Positions 24,989 through 34,389 of a stretch of DNA of 43,735 nucleotides are shown one piece after another (within the stretch, counting starts at the first letter, position 1; each line of letters starts with the position of its first letter). The stretch is from an uncultured Pelagibacteraceae bacterium (lineage in GTDB: Bacteria > Pseudomonadota > Alphaproteobacteria > Pelagibacterales > Pelagibacteraceae), in the NCBI GenBank assembly GCA_902584995.1, contig CACICF010000010.1, positions 1 through 43,735 on the forward strand. The letters run 5' to 3'. The translations under genes and the position numbers were made by a program. Below the pieces are notes generated by a model. It was not told where the DNA came from. It ran no database searches and saw nothing but the letters and a program-made list of their open reading frames with translations.

Positions 24989-25840
24989 ATGAATTTAAAT
25001 AATAATAAATTTAAACCTGGGCTATATTGTGTTGCTACACCCATAGGAAATATGGGAGATTTATCTTTTAGATCCGTTAATATTCTTAGGGAATCTAATT
25101 TAATTTTATGTGAAGATACGAGAGTCACAAGAAAAATTCTTCAAAAATTTGATATAAAAAATGAATTAATATCCAACCATAAATTTAACGAAAAAAAAAA
25201 TTTAGATAAAATTCTGAAAACTTTGAAAAACAATAAAATAGTCTCGTTAGTCGCTGATGCTGGAACCCCTACTATATCAGACCCAGGAAAAATATTAATA
25301 AATGAATGTGTAAAAAATAATATCCAAATTTTTCCTATTCCTGGTGCATCTGCTGTGAGTGCAGCTATTTCTATAAGTGGGTTTTCTGAGAGCTTTTATT
25401 TTTGTGGCTTTTTACCCGAAAAAAAAAATCAAATCAAAAAATTATTTAATGATTTATCTTATCTTAATTGCTCAATAGTGATGTTTATATCGCCAAATAA
25501 GCTAAGTAAAAGAGTTGAAGATATAAAAGAATATTTTTCTGATAGAGAGATGATTATCTGTAGGGAAATTACAAAATATCATGAGGAATACATTAGAACT
25601 TCTGTAAATAAACTTTCAGAAGTTAATTTTTCTAGAAAAGGAGAAATTACTGTTGTTATTTCTGAAATTAAAAAAGAAAATTTAAGTTTCAATCAGCTTG
25701 AAGAATCAGATAAAAAAAAAATAAATAAATTTATTAAAAAAATGTCTATCAAAGATATTGTCAATAAAATTACAACAAATAGAAATATTTCAAAGAAAAT
25801 AGTCTATAATTATTGTCTTAAACTAAAAAATGAAAATTAA
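24989..25840 (+). CDS. rsmI: 16S rRNA (cytidine(1402)-2'-O)-methyltransferase RsmI
   Basis: RsmI methylates the ribose of C1402 at the decoding centre using SAM. The 283-residue protein has the SAM-MT fold of tetrapyrrole methylases: LYCVATPIGNMGDLSFR at about 12-28, LCEDTRVTRKIL, the VADAGTPTISDPG signature (about 89-101), and PIPGASAVSAAISISG. The length is typical. It starts 36 bases from the divergent LpoA-like gene and overlaps the BON lipoprotein gene by 11 bases. The yraN endonuclease-fold gene that often follows rsmI is missing. Confidence 0.96.
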   Translation: MNLNNNKFKPGLYCVATPIGNMGDLSFRSVNILRESNLILCEDTRVTRKILQKFDIKNELISNHKFNEKKNLDKILKTLKNNKIVSLVADAGTPTISDPGKILINECVKNNIQIFPIPGASAVSAAISISGFSESFYFCGFLPEKKNQIKKLFNDLSYLNCSIVMFISPNKLSKRVEDIKEYFSDREMIICREITKYHEEYIRTSVNKLSEVNFSRKGEITVVISEIKKENLSFNQLEESDKKKINKFIKKMSIKDIVNKITTNRNISKKIVYNYCLKLKNEN

Positions 25841-26423
25841 AAAAGCTATTTTATTTCTTTCATTAATAATTCTCACAGGCTGTGTTGGCTATTCTTCCAC
25901 TGGAGTTTTGGGTACTGGTGTTTCAATTGCATTAGATCCAAGAAGTTTTGGAACTCAAATAGATGATTCTATAATGCAACAAAATCTTAGAGCAAAATTA
26001 CTATCTTCAGATAAAGGTTACATAATTTCTGTGAAAACTAAAATACTTGATGGAAGAATATTTCTCACAGGAAAAGTAAATTCAATAGAAGATAAATTAA
26101 AGATTACAAAATTAGCTTGGGAAATTAAAGGTGCTAGATCAGTAAAAAATGATTTAAAAATAAAAGAAGAATTTAATTTTACACAATCCGCTAAAGATTT
26201 ACTAATTACCTCACAACTAAGAGCAGCTTTGATTGCAAACAAAAAAATAAAATCGATTAACTATAATATCGATACTTATAAAAAGAAAATTTATATTTAT
26301 GGGATTTCTCAAAATAAAAGTGAAAGAGATGAAGTGACAAATGAGGCTAAACAAATTCTTGATGTGGAGGATGTAATTACAAGTATTTTTTTAGTTGATG
26401 ATTTGAGAGTAGTTAAAAAATAA
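25830..26423 (+). CDS. BON-domain lipoprotein (DolP/YraP-like)
   Basis: The 197-residue protein has a lipoprotein signal with lipobox LTGC (cysteine at residue 18). Two BON domains follow (about 50-115 and 125-195); each carries the K-I-x-x-G-x-I-x-L-x-G-type core, seen as TKILDGRIFLTGKV in the first and YKKKIYIYGISQ in the second. DolP-type proteins act at outer-membrane phospholipids and support BAM and envelope integrity. Linkage to rsmI and to an LpoA-like gene matches the gammaproteobacterial neighbourhood. It ends 8 bases before the convergent maeB. Confidence 0.82.
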   Translation: MKIKKAILFLSLIILTGCVGYSSTGVLGTGVSIALDPRSFGTQIDDSIMQQNLRAKLLSSDKGYIISVKTKILDGRIFLTGKVNSIEDKLKITKLAWEIKGARSVKNDLKIKEEFNFTQSAKDLLITSQLRAALIANKKIKSINYNIDTYKKKIYIYGISQNKSERDEVTNEAKQILDVEDVITSIFLVDDLRVVKK

Positions 26424-26431
26424 TTAGAAAA

Positions 26432-28720
26432 TTATCTTTTTTTTTTGTATTTTATAACTCCTGCTGAATATGCTGCAACAGAGGCTAAATTCAATATTTC
26501 TGAAGTTGATGATCTAAGTGGAACAATCTCTATAGGTTGAGCAAGACCAATTAGCAATGGCCCGATAACTTTTGCACCTCCTAATGTTTTCATTAATTTA
26601 TAGGAGATAGCTGCACTATGTTGACCTGGCATAATTAATATATTTGCATTTCCCACTATTTCTGAAAATGGATATAAATCAGAATATTCATCATCCAGAG
26701 CAACATCAGGTTGCATGTCGCCATCAAATTTAAAATCTACTTTTCTTTTTTTTAATATTTCTACAGCGTCTCTAATATGTTTAGTTCTGCTTGTTATAGG
26801 CTGACCAAACGTTGAATGAGATAAAAATGCTACTTTTGGATTAAACCCAAATAATCTAACTACTCTAGCTGCTGAGATTGCCATATCTGCTAATTCCACT
26901 GATGAAGGATATTCATTAACTGATGTATCTCCGATGAATACTGTTTTACCTTTACTAACTACCATATTTAATCCAAACATTATTTCACCTTCCCTAGGAG
27001 GTATTACTTTTTTAATTTTTTCTAATGATTGAGAGTATCTTCTAGTATTACCAGTAACCATCGCATCCGCATCCCCACATTCAACCATGCAAGAAGACCA
27101 AATCACTCTGTCATTTCTAATCAATCTATCACAATCTCTTTCTAATAAACCTTGTTCTCTATGCATTTTCTTAAACAAGAATTTTACATATTTATCTCTC
27201 ATTTTTTTATTCGTTGAATTTACAATTTGAATATCTAAATTTTCTTTATAACCAATCTCCTTTAACCTTTGCTTAATAATATTTTCTTTTGCCACAATTA
27301 TGGGGGTTCCTAAACCGCTATTTTTAAATGCAATTGCAGCTTTAAGAGTATTCTCATCCTCACCATCTGCAAATACTACAGTTTTTTGATTTTTTTTAAC
27401 TTTGGAATTTATCCCTTGTATAATTGTTACTGATGGATCTAATCTTTGTTTTAATTGTTCAGAATACAAATTAAAATCCTCAATTTTCTTTCTGGCAACT
27501 CCACTTTTTATTGCAGCTTTTGCTACAGCTACTGGAATTACACTTATTAATCTTGGATCAAATGTAGAAGGAATAATATAATCTTTACCAAATGTAGGTC
27601 TATCTCCTCCCATTGCTGCTGTGACTTCATCTGGAACTCTTTCTCGAGCTAATTTAGCAATCGCATAGGCTGCAGAAATTTTCATTTCTTCGTTTATAGT
27701 TTTTGCCCTTACATCAAGCGCTCCTCTAAATATGTAAGGAAAGCCAATTAGATTATTCACCTGATTTACATAATCTGATCTACCAGTTGCTATAATTGCA
27801 TCTTTTCTAACTTTATATACTTCCTCAGGTAGAATTTCTGGGTCAGGATTAGCACAAGCAAATATAATTGGATTTTTTGACATAAGTTTAATCATGTCTT
27901 TTTTAAGAATACCACCTGATGATAAGCCTAAAAAAACATCTGCATTTTTTAAAGCATCTTTTAAATTTTTATTTTTAGTATTTTTTGCATACATCAATTT
28001 CCATTTATTCAATCCTTTTCTATTTAAACTAATTACACCCTTACTATCTATCATTGTTAAATTTTCTTTTTTAACCCCAAGCTTAATAAATAGGTCTGAG
28101 CAAGCCATTGCAGATGCTCCTGCACCATTTACCACGACTCTAATTTTACCAATTTTTTTTTTCGTAATCTGTAATGAATTAATAAGAGCTGCCGAAGTTA
28201 TGATAGCTGTACCGTGTTGATCATCATGAAAAACTGGGATATTCAGTTTTTTTTTTAGATTTTCTTCAATAATAAAACATTCTGGAGCTGCTATGTCTTC
28301 AAGATTAATACCTCCAAAACTAACAGCAAAATTTTTTATGCTATTTACTATTTCTTTTGGATCTTTGCTGTCAATTTCTAGGTCAATAGCATCTATATCT
28401 GCAAATCTTTTAAATAAAACTGCTTTACCCTCCATAACAGGTTTAGAGGCAATTGCGCCTAGATTGCCCAGTCCCAAAATTGCTGAACCATTACTAATCA
28501 CGGCAACTAAATTACCTTTAGTTGTATAATCATATGCTAGTTCTGGATTTTTATAAATTTCTTTAACAGGCGCTGCCACACCTGGTGAATATGCAAGAGC
28601 CAGATCTCTTTTTGACGTCATTGGCTTTGATGAATTTATCTCAATCTTCCCAGATTTGTTTGAATTATGAAACTCAAGGGCTTCTTTGTCTGAATAATGT
28701 TCAATTTTATTTTTTTTCAT
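26432..28720 (-). CDS. maeB: NADP-dependent malic enzyme with phosphotransacetylase-like domain
   Basis: MaeB decarboxylates malate to pyruvate, giving NADPH. From ATG 28720 the protein has 762 residues. A longer frame to 28795 would overlap murJ and adds an unrelated segment. The N-terminal malic domain shows AYSPGVAAPV, the NAD(P) domain SNGSAILGLGNLGAIASKPVMEG, and DDQHGTAI. The C-terminal third is the phosphotransacetylase-like domain (VVFADGEDENTLKAA, later GDTSVN and GPLLIGL), which is regulatory rather than catalytic in the family. The gene stands alone between convergent dolP-like and divergent murJ. Confidence 0.95.
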   Translation of the reverse strand: MKKNKIEHYSDKEALEFHNSNKSGKIEINSSKPMTSKRDLALAYSPGVAAPVKEIYKNPELAYDYTTKGNLVAVISNGSAILGLGNLGAIASKPVMEGKAVLFKRFADIDAIDLEIDSKDPKEIVNSIKNFAVSFGGINLEDIAAPECFIIEENLKKKLNIPVFHDDQHGTAIITSAALINSLQITKKKIGKIRVVVNGAGASAMACSDLFIKLGVKKENLTMIDSKGVISLNRKGLNKWKLMYAKNTKNKNLKDALKNADVFLGLSSGGILKKDMIKLMSKNPIIFACANPDPEILPEEVYKVRKDAIIATGRSDYVNQVNNLIGFPYIFRGALDVRAKTINEEMKISAAYAIAKLARERVPDEVTAAMGGDRPTFGKDYIIPSTFDPRLISVIPVAVAKAAIKSGVARKKIEDFNLYSEQLKQRLDPSVTIIQGINSKVKKNQKTVVFADGEDENTLKAAIAFKNSGLGTPIIVAKENIIKQRLKEIGYKENLDIQIVNSTNKKMRDKYVKFLFKKMHREQGLLERDCDRLIRNDRVIWSSCMVECGDADAMVTGNTRRYSQSLEKIKKVIPPREGEIMFGLNMVVSKGKTVFIGDTSVNEYPSSVELADMAISAARVVRLFGFNPKVAFLSHSTFGQPITSRTKHIRDAVEILKKRKVDFKFDGDMQPDVALDDEYSDLYPFSEIVGNANILIMPGQHSAAISYKLMKTLGGAKVIGPLLIGLAQPIEIVPLRSSTSEILNLASVAAYSAGVIKYKKKR

Positions 28721-28769
28721 AAGGCAAATTAAATATACCTTTAAGGTAAATTTAAGACTAATATGATTT

Positions 28770-30299
28770 ATGAACCTCATTAAGTCAACAAGCACGTTTA
28801 GTCTATTTGTGTTATTGAGTAGAGTTCTTGGTTACATTAGAGATTTTTTCATAGCAATTTATCTTGGATCAGGGCCACTAGCTGATGCTTTTTTTGTTGC
28901 CTTTAGAATTCCAAATACTTTTAGAAGGTTATTTTCAGAAGGAACTTTTAATGCAGCTTTCGTTCCTTCTTATTCCGCTGAATTAATTAAAGGTAAAAAA
29001 AGTGCAAACTTATTTGCAAATACAATTTTTAATCTTTTGTTATTAGTATTGTTTTTCACAATCCTAATTATTGAAATATTCATGCCATTATTTATAAAAA
29101 TTATTGCTCCAGGATTTTTAAATAACCCAGAAAAATTAAATATTGCTATTAATTTGACCAGAATTACTTTTCCATTTTTACTTTTTATTAGTCTTGCATC
29201 TTTTTTTTCAGCAATTTTAAATTCTCATAATAAATTCGCTGCTGCAGCTGCGGCTCCAATAATTTTAAACATTATGTTGATAATTTGTTTATTATATGCT
29301 GAAAAATTAAATTATGATCTAGTCTATTATTTATCCTATACAGTTACTTTTGCAGGGGCTATTCAATTTATTTTCTTACTAATATTTGTTAAAAAATATT
29401 TTATAATAAATATCAACTTTAATTTTAAAATAAATAAAAAAGTTAAAAACTTTTTTAGTAAACTTCTACCAAGTATTTTTTCTTCTGGCGTAACTCAAAT
29501 AAATATATTAGTTGGTACAATTATTGCATCTTTTCAGGCAAGCGCTGTTTCTTACCTATATTATGCTGATAGGATTTATCAGATTAATTTAGCAATAGCT
29601 GGAATAGTGATAGGTACTGTAATACTTCCTAATTTGAGTCGACATATTAAAAATAATAATTCTTTAAAAACTATACAACTTCAAAACAAAGCATTAGAGC
29701 TTAGTTTATTTTTAAGTTTACCTGCATCGCTTGCTCTAATGGTTGGTTCAGAACAAGTAACATCTGCTTTATTTGGATATGGTTCGTTCGATCAGGTAAG
29801 TGTTACTAATTCTGCGAAAGCTTTATTTTATTTTTCACTTGGGCTTCCTGCATTTTCGTTAATCAAAATATTTTCAACTTTTTTATTTGCAAGAAATGAT
29901 ACTAAAACACCCTTTAAATATTCATTAATTTCAGTAATTTTAAATTTAATAATTAGCTTAACTTTTTTTCCTCAAGTTGGTTTTATTATAATACCAATAG
30001 CCACAACAATTTCCTCTTGGTTTAATGGTATTATATTATTGATATTTGTTACTAACAAAAAATACTTTAAATTTAGTTCTAATTTTGTAATGCAGATAAC
30101 AAAAATTATTTTTTCTAATTTAATAGCGATTTCAGTGTTTTACTTTTTAATAAGTTTTTTATCGAGATCATTAGATTATTTTAATAATTATAAATTTATT
30201 TTTATTATTTTTATTGTTTTATTAACTTTCATTTTATACATTGGAGTTTCAATAATTATAAAAGCCTTTAAAATTTCAGATATTAATTTAAAGTATTGA
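28770..30299 (+). CDS. murJ: Lipid II flippase MurJ
   Basis: MurJ flips lipid II across the inner membrane for peptidoglycan synthesis. The 509-residue protein is almost wholly hydrophobic, with about 13-14 membrane helices. It starts LIKSTSTFSLFVLLSRVLGYIRD and has the family segment ADAFFVAFRIPNTFRRLFSEGTFNAAFVP (about 37-65), which contains conserved arginines. A central YLYYADRIYQ segment is also typical. The start is 49 bases from the divergent maeB ATG, and trpS follows 3 bases after the stop. Confidence 0.96.
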   Translation: MNLIKSTSTFSLFVLLSRVLGYIRDFFIAIYLGSGPLADAFFVAFRIPNTFRRLFSEGTFNAAFVPSYSAELIKGKKSANLFANTIFNLLLLVLFFTILIIEIFMPLFIKIIAPGFLNNPEKLNIAINLTRITFPFLLFISLASFFSAILNSHNKFAAAAAAPIILNIMLIICLLYAEKLNYDLVYYLSYTVTFAGAIQFIFLLIFVKKYFIININFNFKINKKVKNFFSKLLPSIFSSGVTQINILVGTIIASFQASAVSYLYYADRIYQINLAIAGIVIGTVILPNLSRHIKNNNSLKTIQLQNKALELSLFLSLPASLALMVGSEQVTSALFGYGSFDQVSVTNSAKALFYFSLGLPAFSLIKIFSTFLFARNDTKTPFKYSLISVILNLIISLTFFPQVGFIIIPIATTISSWFNGIILLIFVTNKKYFKFSSNFVMQITKIIFSNLIAISVFYFLISFLSRSLDYFNNYKFIFIIFIVLLTFILYIGVSIIIKAFKISDINLKY

Positions 30300-30302
30300 T
30301 AA

Positions 30303-31304
30303 ATGCCCAAAAAAATATTTTCAGGAGTTCAGCCAACAGGCAATCTTCATTTAGGAAATTATTTAGGTGCAATTAAAAATTTCGTTGATTTAAATAATGA
30401 TAAAGAGAACAATTGTATATTTTGTGTTGTAGATTTACATGCCATAACAGTTAAGCAAGATAAAGATCAATTGAAAAATAATATTCGTGAAACAACAGCG
30501 GCGTTTATTGCTAGTGGTATCGACCCAAGTAGAAGTATTATTTTTAATCAATCTGAAGTTCAAGCACATGCGGAAGGATCTTGGATGTTAAGTTGTATGG
30601 CTCCCATGGGCTGGCTTAATAGAATGACACAATTTAAAGAAAAAGCTGGCAAAGATAAAGAAAAGGCTTCGGTTGGCCTTTATATTTATCCAATATTAAT
30701 GGCAAGTGATATATTGCTTTATGATACTTCACATGTTCCAGTTGGAGAAGATCAAAAACAACATTTGGAATTAACAAGAGACATAGCGCAAAAATTCAAT
30801 AAAGATTTTGATTGTAGAGATTTCTTAAAAGTTCCAGAGCCGCTAATACAAAAAGATTTTTCAAGAATAATGAGTCTTAAAGATGGTTTAAAAAAAATGA
30901 GTAAATCAGACCCATCAGATTTAAGCAGAATCAATCTGACAGACTCAGAGGATGAAATTATTAACAAAATTAAAAAGGCAAAAACTGATTCCTTCCCAAT
31001 TCCAAATGAGGATCAAAAGTTAATTAACAGGCCAGAAGCTCTAAATCTTCTTGGTATTTATTCAAGTATTTCAAATCAAAACTTGAACAAAACTTTAGAT
31101 GAATTCGGAGGAAAAAATTTTTCCGATTTAAAAGTTAAATTAGCAGAAATTTTGTCTAGTAAAATTTCTCCAATTTCAAATGAAATAAAAAAATTAATTA
31201 GTGATAAACAATATTTGGATAAGCTTCTTTTAGAAGGTGCGAATAAAGCCGAAGCTATTGCGGGAAAGAAGATTAAAGAAATGAAGAAAATAATAGGTTT
31301 TTAA
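30303..31304 (+). CDS. trpS: Tryptophanyl-tRNA synthetase
   Basis: This class I synthetase charges tRNA-Trp. The 333-residue length is normal for the bacterial enzyme. The HIGH-type motif is in GVQPTGNLHLGNYLGAI (about 8-24), the tryptophan pocket segment MASDILLYD is in the middle, and the KMSKS loop reads KKMSKSDP (about 198-205). It starts 3 bases after murJ, so the two are probably co-transcribed, and the NifU-domain gene follows after 38 bases. Confidence 0.97.
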   Translation: MPKKIFSGVQPTGNLHLGNYLGAIKNFVDLNNDKENNCIFCVVDLHAITVKQDKDQLKNNIRETTAAFIASGIDPSRSIIFNQSEVQAHAEGSWMLSCMAPMGWLNRMTQFKEKAGKDKEKASVGLYIYPILMASDILLYDTSHVPVGEDQKQHLELTRDIAQKFNKDFDCRDFLKVPEPLIQKDFSRIMSLKDGLKKMSKSDPSDLSRINLTDSEDEIINKIKKAKTDSFPIPNEDQKLINRPEALNLLGIYSSISNQNLNKTLDEFGGKNFSDLKVKLAEILSSKISPISNEIKKLISDKQYLDKLLLEGANKAEAIAGKKIKEMKKIIGF

Positions 31305-31342
31305 ATTCTTTAAATTATAAAAATTAGTATTATATAAATATA

Positions 31343-31885
31343 ATGTTTGTTCAAATACAAGAAACACCAAATCCTAATTCTCTAAAATTTATACCTGGTA
31401 AGGTAGTATCAGATGATGGACCCTATGAATTTCTTAACCAAAACCAAACTGAAATTCCTATTTTAAAAAATATTTTATCAATTAATGGTGTAACAGGTGT
31501 TTTCCTGAGTGAAAATTTTTTATCAGTAAATAAATCTCAAGATGAAAAATGGGAGAACATTAAACATATAGTTATTTCATATTTAAATGAATACTATGAG
31601 AATGGTAATGAATTCATCATTAATAAAAATATTCCATTAGATAACCTTGAAGATTATGGAGAAACTGAAAAAAAAATAATAAAAATTTTAGAAACCAAAA
31701 TAAGACCAGCTGTTGCAAGAGATGGTGGAGATATTACATTTAAAGAATTTAAAGATGGCAAAGTCACAGTTATCTTAAAGGGTAGCTGCTCGGGATGCCC
31801 ATCTTCAACTTTAACTCTAAAACAGGGAGTACAAAATTTACTTTGCCATTATATACCAGAAGTTAAAGAAGTTTTAGCTGTATAA
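31343..31885 (+). CDS. NifU/Nfu-type iron-sulfur carrier protein
   Basis: The 180-residue protein has an N-terminal Nfu_N domain (starting QIQETPNPNSLKF) and a C-terminal NifU domain (about 100-180) with the cluster-binding CSGC motif near residue 151 (KGSCSGCPSSTLTLK). Two-domain proteins of this kind hold and transfer Fe-S clusters; mitochondrial NFU1 has the same layout. Clients nearby in this window include MiaB and Nth, both Fe-S proteins. It follows trpS after 38 bases. Confidence 0.92.
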   Translation: MFVQIQETPNPNSLKFIPGKVVSDDGPYEFLNQNQTEIPILKNILSINGVTGVFLSENFLSVNKSQDEKWENIKHIVISYLNEYYENGNEFIINKNIPLDNLEDYGETEKKIIKILETKIRPAVARDGGDITFKEFKDGKVTVILKGSCSGCPSSTLTLKQGVQNLLCHYIPEVKEVLAV

Positions 31886-31912
31886 TATTCTTACTATCAT
31901 TTATAAAGAATC

Positions 31913-33007
31913 ATGATGAGAGATATGAAAAAAAAAAAATTAAAAAAAAAACTTAATGATAGTAATCTAAATTTTTTTAAAACATTTTTAGTGAGTTTAA
32001 TAATTATTTTAATATTCTCAATTTTACCTTCCTCAATTAATTTTATAAAATTAAATTTTGACAATACTCAAGTTGTAATTAACACATCTAAACAAAGTTT
32101 TGATGAAATACTAGACAAACAAAAAAAAAAAAATAAGCTTTTAAAAGATTCAGTTAAGGAAAGATTCTCGTGGAATATATTTGAAGATATTGATGTTTTT
32201 GGAAAAAACGAAGACGATGATGATCCACAAAGGTTAAGTGCCTCAACAATTGAGGAATTGTTCAACGACAATGGATATAGTCTTGATGCAGTTAAAGAAA
32301 CTAAATTAGTCAATGCAGGAAATCAGTTAACAAGACTCCCCAAAGAACTAAAAAATATTGAAAGTCCAAAAAAAAGAAAAGAGCTTTTTATTAAAATAGT
32401 ATTACCTCTTATTATTGAGGAAAATTTAAAAATAAGATTTGATAGAAAAAAACTTTTTGAAATTTTAAATAAAAACAATACTACAAAAATTGACAAAGCC
32501 TGGCTTGACATAAAATTCAAACAATATGGAGTAAAAAATAATGATTTAGTAAAACTCAAAATTAGAATGGATGAAATTCCAGTTTCGCTAGCAATAGCTC
32601 AAGCAGCAAAAGAAACTGGATGGGGGAGCTCAAGATTTGCGCAAGAGGGAAATGCTTTATTTGGACAATGGACATGGTCTGGCGAAGGTATTAGACCATT
32701 GGATGTTGAAGAGGACAAGAAGCACAAAGTTGCAAAATTTAAAATATTGAAAGCCTCAGTTAGAGCTTATCAAAGAAATTTAAATACACATTCAAGCTAT
32801 AAAGAATTTAGAATTGAACGAGCTATTCAGAGAGATAATGACGAAAAACTAAATAGTTTAAAACTAGTGAAGTTTTTAGAAAAATATGCTGAAACTGGAA
32901 AACAGTACACCGAGGTTCTTAGAAAAATTATTATACAAAACAATTTAAATGACTTTGATGATGTTGAAATTTTACCTACAAGTTTAAAAATGAAAAATCT
33001 AATTTAA
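31913..33007 (+). CDS. Bax-like glucosaminidase, membrane-anchored
   Basis: The 364-residue protein has a short, very lysine-rich N-terminus, one hydrophobic segment (about 22-45) that probably anchors it with the C-terminus in the periplasm, a long charged linker, and a C-terminal glucosaminidase-type domain (about 195-350). The domain reads IPVSLAIAQAAKETGWGSSRFA, where the glutamate in KETGWG is the expected catalytic residue, then GNALFGQWTW and a VRAYQRNLNTH segment. Such domains cut the glycan backbone of peptidoglycan. The E. coli relative is Bax, of uncertain role. Its stop shares TTAA with the convergent deacetylase gene. Confidence 0.85.
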   Translation: MMRDMKKKKLKKKLNDSNLNFFKTFLVSLIIILIFSILPSSINFIKLNFDNTQVVINTSKQSFDEILDKQKKKNKLLKDSVKERFSWNIFEDIDVFGKNEDDDDPQRLSASTIEELFNDNGYSLDAVKETKLVNAGNQLTRLPKELKNIESPKKRKELFIKIVLPLIIEENLKIRFDRKKLFEILNKNNTTKIDKAWLDIKFKQYGVKNNDLVKLKIRMDEIPVSLAIAQAAKETGWGSSRFAQEGNALFGQWTWSGEGIRPLDVEEDKKHKVAKFKILKASVRAYQRNLNTHSSYKEFRIERAIQRDNDEKLNSLKLVKFLEKYAETGKQYTEVLRKIIIQNNLNDFDDVEILPTSLKMKNLI

Positions 33008-34053
33008 TTGAGAGTAAATTGAGTTCCAAACCATCTCCATCCATCTTTGTCATTCATAGAGCAATTTATTCTCCCTCTTCTAGGTAAAAACTTTTCAGTA
33101 AAAATAATCTCAATTTCTGAATCTTTATAATTTAATTTAGAGTTTTTCCAGTCACCACCTTCATTAGAGAAACAATTAATTAAATTAATATTTTTCTGCT
33201 CTTTAAAAAACTTTATTTTCATTGAAGGTGGATTATTTGAATCAAACAAAAATTTATCATTTGGTATTAATTCTTTGTATTGAATTGGTAGTAGATTTAT
33301 CAAAAATTTAAATCTTTCTAAATCTCCGTATTTTTCATTTATTGGAAACCTTGGTAACTCATATTTATCTTTATTTAAATCAATAACTCCTGAATGTTGA
33401 CCAAATGCATAATCAAATTTTTTTGAAATATATTTTTTTTGTTCTAAGCTAAATTCGCCAAAAGGATAAGAAAAAAAATTAGGATTATAATTCAACTTTC
33501 TCTTAAAGATTTCTATAGACTTATCAATATCTTTTTTAAAATCCTCAAATTTATATTTTGTTAAATAATCATGGGAGTGTGAATGATTTCCTATAAATAC
33601 ATAATCTTCTCTAGATATTTCAATAATTTCATTCCAATTCATATAGCCTTTTTTACCTACGGTTTCAGTTGATACAAACAAAATAAAAGGAATTTTATTT
33701 TCTTTTAGAATTGGCCATGCGTTAAGATAAAAAGAGGAGAATGCATCATCAATAGTAAGCAAAATTTTTTTTTCTCCACTTACATTTTTAAATTCATAAT
33801 CAAATTTTTTTGGGTTTAAAAATTTTAGTTTGTTATCTTTAATAATATTAATATGTTTTTTAAAAGCATCAATTCTTATATTTGTAGAGGGATATTTGTT
33901 TTCTTCAAATCTGTGATACATTAATGACAATATGCCTTTTTCATCAGGTTCATATTTTTTGTTTACAGTTACAGCATAAGCATTTAAAAAAAATGAATAA
34001 AAAATGATAAACTTTATTATTGATGCTGCTAATGAAAAAATTAACTTTGCCAT
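33004..34053 (-). CDS. Polysaccharide deacetylase family protein (NodB fold), exported
   Basis: The 349-residue protein (start ATG 34053; the in-frame GTG at 34080 would add 9 residues) has a signal peptide MAKLIFSLAAS with a hydrophobic core and likely cleavage after NAYA. NodB motifs are visible: LLTIDDAFSS (motif 1, catalytic and metal aspartates), IGNHSHSHDYL (motif 2, metal histidines), then FSYPFGEFS. LMYHRF, typical of these proteins, occurs near residue 40. It may deacetylate a cell-envelope or extracellular polysaccharide; substrate unknown. Its first 50 bases lie antisense to the start of tsaB, and its stop shares TTAA with the Bax-like gene. Confidence 0.85.
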   Translation of the reverse strand: MAKLIFSLAASIIKFIIFYSFFLNAYAVTVNKKYEPDEKGILSLMYHRFEENKYPSTNIRIDAFKKHINIIKDNKLKFLNPKKFDYEFKNVSGEKKILLTIDDAFSSFYLNAWPILKENKIPFILFVSTETVGKKGYMNWNEIIEISREDYVFIGNHSHSHDYLTKYKFEDFKKDIDKSIEIFKRKLNYNPNFFSYPFGEFSLEQKKYISKKFDYAFGQHSGVIDLNKDKYELPRFPINEKYGDLERFKFLINLLPIQYKELIPNDKFLFDSNNPPSMKIKFFKEQKNINLINCFSNEGGDWKNSKLNYKDSEIEIIFTEKFLPRRGRINCSMNDKDGWRWFGTQFTLN

Positions 34054-34381
34054 TGTTGCTGAAGAACAATCATATACCACGAGTTATGCAAACAGTAGGG
34101 AAAATTTTGATAATTTTGTGAAACTAATTATTGATTTTTTTAATAAAAAAAAATTAAAAATCAGTGATATTCAAAGAATTTACGTAAATCTGGGTCCTGG
34201 AAAATACACTAGTCTTAGAATTTCCTTATCAATTGCAAAAGCAATATCTTTATCAAACAAAGCAATCTTAATTGGCTTTAAAACTCAGGAATTAATAAAT
34301 AAAGATTACAAAAATTTGATAAAATTAAATAAAAAAAAATCGTCAATTAAAGGTTTGATAAATCCCATATATTCGAGTTAA
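34004..34381 (+). CDS. tsaB: Half-length TsaB-like protein
   Basis: TsaB dimerises with TsaD in the complex that makes N6-threonylcarbamoyl-A37 in tRNA. This 125-residue protein matches only the N-terminal half: INFIIDAANEKINFAIV (compare LAIDTS at the start of TsaB) and the signature [20 protein letters not shown] near residues 66-85. Typical TsaB is about 220-230 residues. The frame ends cleanly 8 bases before the Fur-family gene, with no downstream remnant seen. The gene order tsaB-(rimI)-fur-miaB fits alphaproteobacteria with rimI absent. Its first 50 bases overlap the divergent deacetylase gene. Confidence 0.8.
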   Translation: MINFIIDAANEKINFAIVAEEQSYTTSYANSRENFDNFVKLIIDFFNKKKLKISDIQRIYVNLGPGKYTSLRISLSIAKAISLSNKAILIGFKTQELINKDYKNLIKLNKKKSSIKGLINPIYSS

Positions 34382-34389
34382 AATAAATT

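Noticed and set aside
27894..28529. Plus-strand ORFs opposite maeB
   Set aside because: Shadows of the malic-enzyme domain; composition is hydrophobic low complexity without a start context.
28721..28795. N-terminal extension of maeB
   Set aside because: It overlaps the start of murJ and adds residues unlike MaeB; ATG 28720 matches the family start.
31920..31950. Programmed frameshift in the A-runs at the start of the Bax-like gene
   Set aside because: The annotated frame is open and continuous; A-runs are frequent throughout this AT-rich DNA.
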